Positions 17,906 through 26,184 of a DNA stretch of 64,000 nt are shown here, piece after piece; the first letter of the stretch is position 1, and every line of letters starts with the position of its first letter. This DNA is from Streptomyces sp. H27-C3. Lineage in GTDB: Bacteria; Actinomycetota; Actinomycetes; Streptomycetales; Streptomycetaceae. The notes beneath the pieces were generated by a model. That model had not been told where the DNA came from, ran no database searches, and saw nothing but the letters and a program-made list of their open reading frames with translations. Both the position numbers and the translations under genes were made by a program. The DNA lies in NCBI RefSeq assembly GCF_030063415.1, contig NZ_JASITA010000025.1, positions 1 through 64,000 of the forward strand. Reading direction: 5' to 3'.

Positions 17906-19111
17906 TTACGCCAAGTGGCGTTTCTCGCGGTCGCGCTGTTCCAGCAGGGCCGACGAAAGACGGTCGACCGCTTCTTCGGCCGTGGTCCGCGAGGTGGCGA
18001 AGGAGAGCCGGACGTGGCCTTCTCCCCCGGGGCCGAAGGCCGATCCGGGAGTCAGTGCCACGCCCGCATCGCGCAGCGCCCACGCGGCGAACTCCTCGCT
18101 GGATCCGAGACCGGTGCCCCGGATGTCCGCGAAGGCGTAGAAGGCTCCCTGCGGGCTCGAACACCCCACCCCAGGAAGTGAGTTGAGCCCGGCGACTATC
18201 AGCTCACGGCGAGCCGTGTACGCGTCGAGCATGTCCCGTACGACGTCCTGGCTGCCGGTCAGTGCCGCCAGGCCCCCGCGCTGGACGAACGACCCGGCGC
18301 AGCCGACCGTGTGTTCCTGAACCTTGAGCACCTGGCCGACGACGTCCGTGGGGCCCGCGACATAGCCGAGCCGCCAGCCGGTCATGGCATACCCCTTGGA
18401 GAATCCATTGACCGTGAGAGTGCGCTCGGCGCAGCCGGGGAACGCGGCCAGGCTGAGATGCTCGGCGTTGTCGTACCGGATCTGCTCATAGATTTCGTCG
18501 GCGACGATGAAAAGATCGTGCGCGACGGCGAACTCCGCCACGTCCCGCGCCTCTTCGCGGGTCAGCACGCGGCCGGTCGGATTGTTCGGTGTATTGATCA
18601 GGACGGCTTTGCTGCGCTTCGACACCCGGCTCTCCAGAAGCTCCCGGGTGATCCGGAATCCGTCGTCCGCGCTCAGCTCCGCCGCGACCGACCTGGCACC
18701 GGTGAGCCGGGCCATGGAGCCGTAGCTGACCCAGCTCGGTGTGGGGACGATGAGCTCGTCCCCCGGGTCGAGGATCGCCATCAGCGAGATGAACAGGGCG
18801 TGCTTCGCCGACGGGGTGACGACGATGTCGGTCGCGGGGTCCGCGTCGAGACCGTTGTCCTTCGCCAGCTTCTCGCTGATGGCCTCGCGCAGGGCGAGCA
18901 GACCGCGGCTCGGCGTGTAGTGGGTGAAGCCCTCGCGCAGCGCCTCGGTAGCCTCGGCCGCGATGTGGTCCGCGGTGGCGAAGTCCGGCTCCCCGCCGTT
19001 GAGGTCGAGCACCTTGACGCCCTGCGCCCGCAGGGCGTGGACCTGGTCGAGCAGGGCGACCGTGGCCGACCTCTCCAGGCCGGCAAGCCGGGACGCGATG
19101 CGGCTCTTCAC
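17906..19111 (-). CDS. PLP-dependent class I/II aminotransferase
   Basis: A 401-residue fold-type I aminotransferase of the aspartate/aromatic group. Visible motifs are NTPNNPTGRVLTREEA, the YxQ-like region IVADEIYEQIRYD, the PLP lysine in VNGFSKGYAMTGWRLGYV, and the substrate arginine in GHVRLSFATS. In this context it would interconvert phenylpyruvate or its chain-extended 2-oxo homologue with the amino acid. The start is GTG 19111 preceded by AAGGGGGAAG. It lies 29 bp before the LeuA-like gene on the same strand. Confidence 0.9.
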   Translation of the reverse strand: MKSRIASRLAGLERSATVALLDQVHALRAQGVKVLDLNGGEPDFATADHIAAEATEALREGFTHYTPSRGLLALREAISEKLAKDNGLDADPATDIVVTPSAKHALFISLMAILDPGDELIVPTPSWVSYGSMARLTGARSVAAELSADDGFRITRELLESRVSKRSKAVLINTPNNPTGRVLTREEARDVAEFAVAHDLFIVADEIYEQIRYDNAEHLSLAAFPGCAERTLTVNGFSKGYAMTGWRLGYVAGPTDVVGQVLKVQEHTVGCAGSFVQRGGLAALTGSQDVVRDMLDAYTARRELIVAGLNSLPGVGCSSPQGAFYAFADIRGTGLGSSEEFAAWALRDAGVALTPGSAFGPGGEGHVRLSFATSRTTAEEAVDRLSSALLEQRDREKRHLA

Positions 19112-19165
19112 TGGGACTTCCCCCTTGGCGGTCTGCTGTGATTGGTGGTTTGCGGTGAGGTCGCC

Positions 19166-19205
19166 TGTGGCTGGTGGTCGACTGTGGTTGGTGGTCTGTT
19201 GTGGT
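19166..19205. repeat. Short G/T-rich 17-bp direct repeats
   Basis: Two and a half copies of a unit like TGTGGCTGGTGGTCGAC lie in the gap between the aminotransferase and the reductase genes. The function is unknown. Confidence 0.5.
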
Positions 19206-19219
19206 CCGGCCGGTGCTGT

Positions 19220-19879
19220 TCAGTAGCCGACGGTGAAGCGCTTCCGTATGTGCTTCGGCTCGTCGATCTCGTCGACGAACGCGACGGCGTAGTCCTCGGC
19301 GCTGATGCGGCTGTTGCCGTCCGGGCCGATGACCAGGTCGTCGAGGCCGAGCCGGTAGGTGCCCGTACGCTCGCCCGGTTCGATCTGGGCGGCCGGCGAG
19401 AAGTGGGTCCACTTCACGTCGGTGACGGTGCGCAGGTAGTCGAGGGCGGCCCCCTGACCGCGCATGACCTGCACGACGAGCTCCGGCAGCCCCTCGGTGT
19501 CCCAGACCTTTTTGCCGTCGGGGGTGTTGAGGGAGCCGGCGCCGCCTATCGAGATGAGGCGCGGTGCGTCGTCGCCGAGCAGTCGCACCCCCTCCACCAG
19601 GGCTTCGGCGGCTCTGCGGACGAAGGCCGCGTGAGCCTTACCGTCGGTGTAGCCGCCGCCGACGGCCGAGGCGACGGCGTCCTTGCCCTCGGCGGCCTTC
19701 GCGACCGAGTGGGCGTCCAGCACATCGCCGGTGGTGATGGTCAGGTTGGGGTGGGTGACGCTCAGGTCGGCGAGGTCCACCACCACCGCGGTCACCTGGT
19801 GGCCGCGGTTCAGCGCCTCGGTGAGGATGCGTGAGCCGAACGTGCCGCTGGCACCGAAGAAGGCGAGCTTCTTGGACAT
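19220..19879 (-). CDS. NmrA-like / SDR-type NAD(P)-dependent oxidoreductase
   Basis: A 219-residue protein with the N-terminal dinucleotide-binding loop KKLAFFGASGTFGSRILTEA and the atypical-SDR features RLISIGGAGSLNTPDG and NSRISAEDYAVAFVDEID. It resembles YesF/YwnB-type NAD(P)H-binding proteins. It could reduce or oxidise a pathway intermediate, including the beta-hydroxy acid step for which no LeuB-like enzyme is present, but the classical Tyr-xxx-Lys catalytic pair is not evident. It starts at ATG 19879. Confidence 0.75.
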   Translation of the reverse strand: MSKKLAFFGASGTFGSRILTEALNRGHQVTAVVVDLADLSVTHPNLTITTGDVLDAHSVAKAAEGKDAVASAVGGGYTDGKAHAAFVRRAAEALVEGVRLLGDDAPRLISIGGAGSLNTPDGKKVWDTEGLPELVVQVMRGQGAALDYLRTVTDVKWTHFSPAAQIEPGERTGTYRLGLDDLVIGPDGNSRISAEDYAVAFVDEIDEPKHIRKRFTVGY

Positions 19880-19945
19880 GGGATTTCCGTTCCTGTCTGT
19901 GGTGGGCCGGCCGGGGGTGTCCGGCGGAGATCCGCCGGACACCCG

Positions 19946-21538
19946 CTACGGCAGTTCGACGGACTGTGAGTGCCGGAAGACGTTCCTCGGGTCGTACGCC
20001 TTCTTGATCTGCTGAAGGCGCGCGTAGTGGTTCTTGTAATAGAGCGTCGACCAGCGCACCCCGGACGTGTTCTGCGCGGGGTCGGTGATGTCGATGTCCG
20101 GGTAGTTCACGTAGCAGCCGTCGGTGCTCGCGTTGGGCACCGGGTAGCCGCCGGTGGCGGAGTACACCTCGCCATACACCTCACGCAGCCAGGCGGTGTT
20201 CTTGGCGTCATCCGCGGGCGTTGACCACTGGGTGGCGTACAGCGCTTTGAAGATGGAGGAGCGCTGTGCGCACGCGGTGGTTTCCTCGGGCACGGTGTTC
20301 ACCTTCGAGCCGTAGCCAAAGAGCATGATGTTGGCGACGGTGTTGGTGAAGTCGGGGCGGGTCAGGTGCTTGTAGAGCACCCCTGCCTGCGCGGCTGTGA
20401 AGCCCTTGCGGTGGTACGCCGACTTGTTGGCCGAGCGCAGGGTCGGGTTGGTCAGCTCCGGATTGTTCGTGCCGAGCATCCGGACGGAGGTCAGCCAGGG
20501 CAGCTTGCGCGGTGTGAAGAATGCCGGCAGCGGTCCCTGCTCACCGACTGACTGGGTCAACGGCTGGGCGGTGACTCCGGCCGCGGAGGTGATCTCCCCG
20601 AGGTAGTCCTCGATCAGCTGCTGGGCGCCGGGTACCGAGGCGTCGAGCTGGGTGATGACGCCGATGACGCCGTCGGCCCTGGTGTTCATCACCAGCAGGC
20701 TCGTCAGGCCGTGGCTGCGTGACTCGACCGTGCTGTTGCGCTCGTGCCAGTCGCCGTAACGCGTCACCAGCGCGGTGAACTTCTCCTTGTCGAAGTCGGC
20801 CCAGGGCAACGCGACCGCGCTCAGGTACACGTCCTTGGGCGGGGTCATCAGCTGGTCGGCCGGGACCGAGCCCGTGGCGTCGGGCGAGCGGAAGAAGTAG
20901 CGCGTGACGACTCCGAAGTTGCCGCCGCCACCGCCGGTGTGCGCCCACCAGAGCTCACGGTTGGGGTCGCGCTTCTCCCGAGTGGCCATGACGCACCTGG
21001 CCCTGCCCTGCCGGTCGACGGTGACGACCTCGACCGCGTACAGGTGGTCGACGGTGACGCCGTACTGGCGGGACAGCAGGCCGAAGCCGCCGCCGGAGAT
21101 GTGGCCGCCGATGCCGACCGAGTAGCACAGGCCGGCGGGCAGCGAGACGCCCCAACCCTTGTAGAGCGCCTGATAGGCGTGGAGCAGGGTCGAACCCGCC
21201 TCCACGACGAAGGATTTGGTGAACGGGTCGTAGGAGACCTCGTCCAGCTGGGTCATGTCGATGACCGTCTTGACCGCGGAGTTGAAGACGAAGTCGGCGT
21301 AGCAGTGCCCGCCGCCCCGCACCGCGACGCGCTTGTTCGCGTTGACCGCTTCCTGGACCGCCTGCACCACCTGGCCGGTGGTGTGGACCACCTTGACGGA
21401 GTCGGGTGTGCCGACCCAGCGTGTGTTGTGTCCGACAGTCAATTCCTGGTAGCGGTCGTCCCCCGGCAGGACGGTGGTGATGGCCTTTCCCCCGATGCTC
21501 TCCGCCACTGGGCCGGCAACATCGCTCCGCCTGTTCAT
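19946..21538 (-). CDS. BBE-like flavin oxidase with predicted bicovalent FAD
   Basis: A 530-residue member of the berberine bridge enzyme/aclacinomycin oxidase family. The PCMH FAD domain carries both attachment residues: His78 in VRGGGHCYADF and Cys138 in LPAGLCYSVGIGGHISGGG. The C-terminal BBE motif is YYKNHYARLQQIKKAYDPRN. Bicovalently flavinylated members oxidise bulky alcohols or C-N bonds at high redox potential using O2. It is the first gene of the seven-gene minus-strand run. I start at ATG 21538; an in-frame GTG at 21547 with AGG seven bases upstream is an alternative. No clear signal peptide is present. Confidence 0.88.
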   Translation of the reverse strand: MNRRSDVAGPVAESIGGKAITTVLPGDDRYQELTVGHNTRWVGTPDSVKVVHTTGQVVQAVQEAVNANKRVAVRGGGHCYADFVFNSAVKTVIDMTQLDEVSYDPFTKSFVVEAGSTLLHAYQALYKGWGVSLPAGLCYSVGIGGHISGGGFGLLSRQYGVTVDHLYAVEVVTVDRQGRARCVMATREKRDPNRELWWAHTGGGGGNFGVVTRYFFRSPDATGSVPADQLMTPPKDVYLSAVALPWADFDKEKFTALVTRYGDWHERNSTVESRSHGLTSLLVMNTRADGVIGVITQLDASVPGAQQLIEDYLGEITSAAGVTAQPLTQSVGEQGPLPAFFTPRKLPWLTSVRMLGTNNPELTNPTLRSANKSAYHRKGFTAAQAGVLYKHLTRPDFTNTVANIMLFGYGSKVNTVPEETTACAQRSSIFKALYATQWSTPADDAKNTAWLREVYGEVYSATGGYPVPNASTDGCYVNYPDIDITDPAQNTSGVRWSTLYYKNHYARLQQIKKAYDPRNVFRHSQSVELP

Positions 21539-21966
21539 CGTTCCCACGGTTGTACCTGAAACCTCTCCGGCTGCATCAGCCTGAATTATGTCGACGCTCG
21601 TTCGGAATACGTGCGAATAACCGAAACAGCGGAGAGTTCTTCTGCCGGCCCCATTGCCCGCCCGGTGAAGCGACCCCCTCGACCACTTCACCGGAACTCC
21701 CCCCGTCGGCGGCTCCCTCGCCGCCGCGCACCCATTGATGAAAGCAATGGCCAGGCCCCGGAGTCAAGAATTGTTTTGAAACTCAGCAGGGTGGCCTACA
21801 TCTCCCGAACAAGGCGGAGATGAGCCTCCACCTTTGGGAGCGGTTCGCTCCACCGAAGGTGGAGACGGCCTCGTTCAATTCATCCATCGGCCGATGACGC
21901 GACCCGGTGGTGGGACAGCAGAATCAATCGCGAACTGACGTCCAGTGATTTGGGAGAAATCGAGTC
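21539..21966. promoter_or_regulatory. Divergent promoter region of the cluster with a nested hairpin
   Basis: These 428 gene-free bases separate the minus-strand operon (flavin oxidase first) from the plus-strand oxygenase gene. Arms CTCCACCTT (21826-21834) and its complement (21856-21864) enclose a second dyad, GGAGCG (21837-21842) and CGCTCC (21846-21851). The structure lies about 100 bp before the oxygenase start and could be an operator or attenuator. Promoter hexamers are not obvious. Confidence 0.5.
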
Positions 21967-22974
21967 ATGCAGCCTTTTCATGAGCTCACCGACACCGAGC
22001 GCGAAGAGCTGGCCTCGGCTCTGGCATCGGTGACCAAGAGCCCGTACGAGGACTACCCGTCCTTCTCCCGCTCGGTGGCCGACCTGGTGGACCGCGGCGA
22101 CATCCCGGTCTCCTTCACCGAGGCCGTCGCCGGGATCCGCGCGGAGCGCGAGGCCGGACTGTCGGACGCCCATGTTCTGCGCAACTGCCCCATCGACCCG
22201 GTCGTGCCGGCGCTCGACCACGACGACCCGCTGGCGGACAAGTACGCGAAGAAGAAGACCTTCGTGGGCGAGGCGCTGCTGGAGCTGTTCGGGCAGCTCG
22301 CCGGTACACCGCTGCTCGCGTACGACACCCGGTTCAACGGGGACTTCTTCACCGATGTCGTCGCGATCAACCGCTACAGCGGCAAGCAGACCGGGTTCAG
22401 CGACGGCGAGCTCGTCTTCCACAACGACCGGACCGCGCACCCGGTGCGCGCCGATTTCATCACCCTGGTGGGGATGCGGTGCCCCGAGGGCGACTTCATC
22501 TACACCGGGTTCGTCGAGGGCCGCAGCCTGCTGAACCATCTGACGGCCGAGGAGCAGGAGCTCCTGCGCAAGCCGTACTTCATCACACCGTTCGACGTCT
22601 TCTCCCGGGACAACAACCAGAGCCTGACGGTCTCCGAGGCGCACCCGATCCTGGAGCGCGAGCACAGCATCCGCTACCTGGACACCCACACCAGGGTGGC
22701 CCCCGACAGCCCGCCGGAGGCCAAGGACGCCCTGATCGCGTTGAAGAACGCGCTGGTGAGGGCCGACAAGAAGCGCCACCGGATCGTCACGGGCGACCTG
22801 TTCTCCTTCGCCAACCAGGACGGTCTGCACAGCAGGGACAAGGTCGAGGTCAACGATCCGGAGCGGGCCCGCTCGCGCTGGCTGCTGAAGACGTACGCGT
22901 TCCGTAACGAGGCCAACGCGGAGCAGCACGCCGACCGGTGGATCGACGGTGTCCGTGGCCGGGTGGGCGACTAG
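21967..22974 (+). CDS. Fe(II)/2-oxoglutarate-dependent oxygenase, clavaminate synthase-like
   Basis: A 335-residue TauD-superfamily oxygenase of the clavaminate synthase/AsnO/VioC group, which hydroxylates free or carrier-bound amino acids. The facial triad is complete: His152 and Asp154 in ELVFHNDRTAHPVRADF, and His288 in LFSFANQDGLHSRDK. Arg304 in RARSRWLLKTY fits the 2-oxoglutarate contact. No carrier protein is present in the window, so a free amino acid such as phenylalanine or homophenylalanine is the simplest substrate guess. A GGGAG lies 10 nt upstream of the ATG. Confidence 0.88.
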   Translation: MQPFHELTDTEREELASALASVTKSPYEDYPSFSRSVADLVDRGDIPVSFTEAVAGIRAEREAGLSDAHVLRNCPIDPVVPALDHDDPLADKYAKKKTFVGEALLELFGQLAGTPLLAYDTRFNGDFFTDVVAINRYSGKQTGFSDGELVFHNDRTAHPVRADFITLVGMRCPEGDFIYTGFVEGRSLLNHLTAEEQELLRKPYFITPFDVFSRDNNQSLTVSEAHPILEREHSIRYLDTHTRVAPDSPPEAKDALIALKNALVRADKKRHRIVTGDLFSFANQDGLHSRDKVEVNDPERARSRWLLKTYAFRNEANAEQHADRWIDGVRGRVGD

Positions 22975-22997
22975 CAGTCGGAGGCCGGCCACGGGCC

Positions 22998-23031
22998 GGG
23001 GTCGCACGCTCGACGGGGAGCGTGCGACCCC
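22998..23031. terminator. Bidirectional terminator-like hairpin
   Basis: Perfect 14-bp arms (GGGGTCGCACGCTC, 22998-23011, and its complement, 23018-23031) enclose a 6-nt loop between the convergent oxygenase and LuxR-type genes. There is no T tract, as is common in Streptomyces. Confidence 0.7.
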
Positions 23032-23086
23032 TCCCGCGAATCGGGACTCGGGATCTCGATCGGGATCGGGATCTGAAGGGCTGGGA

Positions 23087-23851
23087 TCAGGAGGGCTGGG
23101 CCACCGGCAGGGACGCGGTCGCGCCCCGCATGCCCTGCACCCCCTGCATCAGGAGGACGGCCTCCAGTCGGTTGCGTACACCCAGCTTGGTGAGGGTGTG
23201 CGAGATATGGCTCTTGATCGTCGCCGCCGAGACGTGGAGACGGGCCGCCGCCTCGGCGGTGGACAGCCCGTCGGTGAGCAGTGCGAGCACCTCGCGCTCC
23301 CGGTCGGTGAGCGCGCTCAGCAGCCGCTGAGTGGTCGTCTCGCGGCCGACCGGCACGACCTGGGCCGTCGCCGACGGCGGCGGGAGGCGGCGCCCGGAAG
23401 GGGAGCGGTAGAGCTCATGCAGGTCGGGGGAGAGCACGGTGTGGCCGGAGGCCACCGCACGCGCGGCCGCCGCGAGACCTCCTATGCGGGCGTCCTTCGT
23501 CAGGACGCCGTTCGCGCCGGCCTGGAAGACAGCGTCGAGCTTGCTCCTGGTCCAGCCCACCCCGATGAGCAGGACCTGGATCTTGGTGGCGACGAGCTCG
23601 CGGATCGTGTCGACCGGATCGCAGTTGTGGCCCACCCCCAGGACCGCCACATCGACCTGTTCGAGCCGCCATTCCCGGAGGGGCTGGCGGACGTCCACGC
23701 TGGCCACGAGCCGGAGTTGATCGGCGCGATGCACCACTCCGCCGAGTACATGCCGGGAAATCGGATCTTGGTCGGCGAGCAGAATGCGGGCCTCCGGTTC
23801 GGCCACGCTCCCATTGGCGAACCAGTCGTCGTCGAAAATACGAGTTTCCAC
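23087..23851 (-). CDS. LuxR-family (NarL-type) regulator with degenerate receiver
   Basis: A 254-residue protein with an N-terminal receiver-like domain (ARILLADQDPISRHVLGGVV) and a C-terminal LuxR helix-turn-helix (LTDREREVLALLTDGLSTAE, ARLHVSAATIKSHISHTLTK). The phospho-acceptor Asp expected after strand 3 is absent: the segment reads VDVAVLGVGHN. With no kinase gene nearby, it is probably an orphan regulator controlled by a ligand or by abundance, as in several Streptomyces antibiotic clusters. GTG 23851 has GGGGGAG six bases upstream; the open frame extends further but without a start signal. Confidence 0.82.
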   Translation of the reverse strand: METRIFDDDWFANGSVAEPEARILLADQDPISRHVLGGVVHRADQLRLVASVDVRQPLREWRLEQVDVAVLGVGHNCDPVDTIRELVATKIQVLLIGVGWTRSKLDAVFQAGANGVLTKDARIGGLAAAARAVASGHTVLSPDLHELYRSPSGRRLPPPSATAQVVPVGRETTTQRLLSALTDREREVLALLTDGLSTAEAAARLHVSAATIKSHISHTLTKLGVRNRLEAVLLMQGVQGMRGATASLPVAQPS

Positions 23852-24077
23852 AATGCTCTCCCCCGTTGTGTCCAGGAGGCTGAGTGCCTCCCTCTCAGCT
23901 CTCCCCGGAGCGCGAAGCGGGACCGGGCGGCCGATGTCGCAACGCATCCACAGTAAGGGAGCGGGCCGCGCGGCGGCCACCGGCTTGTGGATAACAGGAG
24001 TCCCAGGAATGTAATCGCGCCAGTGTCGTCCGAGTAATAGAAGCGACCACAATTACGGGTAGGGAGTTGTGCGTTCC

Positions 24078-25478
24078 ATGGGTTCGACATTGGCGCGGAA
24101 GACGTGGGATGCCCATGTCGTACGTCAGGGTGGCACCGGTGATGATCTGCTCTACGTCGACATGCATCTCCTGCATGAGGTGAATACCCCACAGGCGTTC
24201 GACGACCTGCGGACCGCCGGGCGCACCGTCCGCAGGCCCGACCTCACGGTGGGCACCGAGGACCACAACACCCCCACGATCGCCGTCGACAAGGTGATCC
24301 AGGATCCGGCGGGCCGCCGGCAGACCACTCTGATGCGTTCCAACTGCGCCGAGTTCGGCATTCCGCTGCACCGGCTGGGCTCAGCCGGCCAGGGCATCGT
24401 GCATGTGATCGGCCCCGAACTTGGCCTGGTGCGGCCGGGCATGACCCTGGTGTGCTGCGACTCGCACACCACCACCCTCGGCGCCTTCGGAGCAGTCGCC
24501 TTCGGGATCGGCACCAAGCAGGTCGAGCATGTGCTGGCCACCCAGACTCTGCCGATGACCCGGCCCAAGGACATGGCCGTCACCGTCGCCGGTGCGCTGC
24601 CACCCGGTGTCACGGCGAAGGACCTGGTCCTCGCGATCATCGCCCGGATCGGCACGGGCGGCGGAGTGGGCCACATCATCGAATACCGCGGCGAGGCCGT
24701 CACCGCCCTGTCGATGGAAGGCCGGATGACCCTGTGCAACATGTCGGTCGAGGCGGGCTCGCGCGCCGGGCTGACCGCACCGGACAAGACCACCTTCGCG
24801 TACCTCAGGACCCGCCCGGGGATGCCGCGGGGCGCCGACTGGGACCGGGAGGTCGCGTACTGGGCGTCGCTGCGCAGCGACGAGGACGCGACGTACGACA
24901 AAGAGGTCCTCATCGACGCCTCCGTGCTCACCCCGTATGTCTCCTGGGGCAACAACCCGGGCCAGAGCATCCCGCTGGACGGTGTTGTCCCCTCACCCGC
25001 CGACTTCGCCGACCCGCAGGAGCTGGCCGCCGCCGAGCGGGCACTGGCCTATATGGATCTGACGCCCGGCACCGCGATGCGTGATGTGTCCATCGACGCC
25101 GTGTTCGTCGGCTCCTGCACCAATGGCCGGATCGAGGACCTGCGCGCCGCGGCCGAGGTGCTCAAGGGCCGCAGGGTCGCCGACGGCCTGCACATGATGA
25201 TCGTGCCCGGCTCGGCCCCGGTGCGCCGGCAGGCCGTCGACGAGGGTCTGGACCGGGTGTTCGCCGAGGCGGGCGCTGATTTCCGGCCCGCCGCCGGGTG
25301 CTCGATGTGCGCCGCGCTCAATGAGGACCGGCTCCTTCCCGGCCAGCGCGCCGCCTCCACCAGCAACCGCAACTTCGAGGGCCGGCAGGGCAAGGGCTCC
25401 CGTACGCACATCGTGTCGCCCGCCGTCGCGGCCGCCACGGCCGTCGCCGGCCGGCTCTCCGCCCCGGCCGATCTGTAG
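24078..25478 (+). CDS. LeuC-like aconitase-superfamily large subunit
   Basis: A 466-residue homologue of the 3-isopropylmalate dehydratase large subunit. Cys347 in VGSCTNGR and Cys408/Cys411 in AAGCSMCAALNEDRL are the [4Fe-4S] ligands. The N terminus (LARKTWDAHVVRQ, LLYVDMHLLHEV) is LeuC-like. With the small subunit next door it should isomerise a 2-substituted malate to the 3-substituted isomer. In this cluster the predicted substrate is 2-benzylmalate from the LeuA-like enzyme (inference). ATG 24078 is preferred over GTG 24069, since AGGGAG is better spaced from it. Confidence 0.9.
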   Translation: MGSTLARKTWDAHVVRQGGTGDDLLYVDMHLLHEVNTPQAFDDLRTAGRTVRRPDLTVGTEDHNTPTIAVDKVIQDPAGRRQTTLMRSNCAEFGIPLHRLGSAGQGIVHVIGPELGLVRPGMTLVCCDSHTTTLGAFGAVAFGIGTKQVEHVLATQTLPMTRPKDMAVTVAGALPPGVTAKDLVLAIIARIGTGGGVGHIIEYRGEAVTALSMEGRMTLCNMSVEAGSRAGLTAPDKTTFAYLRTRPGMPRGADWDREVAYWASLRSDEDATYDKEVLIDASVLTPYVSWGNNPGQSIPLDGVVPSPADFADPQELAAAERALAYMDLTPGTAMRDVSIDAVFVGSCTNGRIEDLRAAAEVLKGRRVADGLHMMIVPGSAPVRRQAVDEGLDRVFAEAGADFRPAAGCSMCAALNEDRLLPGQRAASTSNRNFEGRQGKGSRTHIVSPAVAAATAVAGRLSAPADL

Positions 25479-25503
25479 ACCCCCAGAAGGTTGAGGAACA
25501 GTC

Positions 25504-26184
25504 ATGGACAGGTTCACCGTCCACACCGGTACCGCGCTGCCGCTGCGCCGCAGCAATGTCGACACCGACCAGATCATCCCGGCCCGCTATGTGCCCTATT
25601 TCAGCTGGCAGGGCCACGCCAACGCGCTGTTCGCCGACTGGCGCGACGACCCGGACTTCCCGCTGAACCTGCCGCAGTACCAGGGCTCGACCGTGCTGCT
25701 CGCCGGAAACGACTTCGCCACCGGCTCCTCACGCGAGTCCGCGGTCTGGGCCCTGCAGCGCTTCGGCTTCCGGGCCGTCGTCGCACCCCGCTTCGGTGAC
25801 ATCTTCCGCGGCAACGCACTGATGCGCGGCCTGCTCACGGTCACGATGCCGACGGCGGTGGTCGAGCGGCTGTGGGCGCTGACCGAGCAGGATCCCTTCA
25901 CCGCGATCACCGTCGACCTCGAAGCACTTGAGGTGCGCTGCGGAAAGCTCGTGCAGCCCTTCGCCCTCGACGAGGACGCCCGGCAGCGGCTGCTCGCCGG
26001 GCGCGACCCGATCGCCACGACGCTGGACGACTGCGCGGATGACATCACAGCCTACGAGCGGGGCCGCCGCGCCACTCTCCCGGCCACAACTGAATTCTCG
26101 TACACCAATGGCCCCAACGGCACCAACCGAACCAGCGAAACCAACGAAACGAAGGCACGAACGGACGGAACGTACTGCCCATGA
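25504..26184 (+). CDS. LeuD-like aconitase-superfamily small subunit
   Basis: A 226-residue homologue of the 3-isopropylmalate dehydratase small subunit, which forms the swivel domain completing the LeuC-like active site. Typical motifs are LRRSNVDTDQIIPARYV and LAGNDFATGSSRESAVWALQ. The last 30 residues are an asparagine/threonine-rich tail (beginning YTNGPNGTNRTSETNE), unusual for the family. GAGGAAC precedes the ATG. The stop overlaps the LysR start by ATGA, so leuC-like, leuD-like and the regulator form one operon. Confidence 0.9.
   Translation: MDRFTVHTGTALPLRRSNVDTDQIIPARYVPYFSWQGHANALFADWRDDPDFPLNLPQYQGSTVLLAGNDFATGSSRESAVWALQRFGFRAVVAPRFGDIFRGNALMRGLLTVTMPTAVVERLWALTEQDPFTAITVDLEALEVRCGKLVQPFALDEDARQRLLAGRDPIATTLDDCADDITAYERGRRATLPATTEFSYTNGPNGTNRTSETNETKARTDGTYCP

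Noticed and set aside
16695..26184. Housekeeping leucine biosynthesis (leuA, leuCD)
   Set aside because: The synthase is the short form, leuB is absent, and the genes are interleaved with phenylpyruvate-forming enzymes, oxygenases and an exporter, so a specialised pathway is more likely. The genome's own leucine genes are outside the window and could not be checked.
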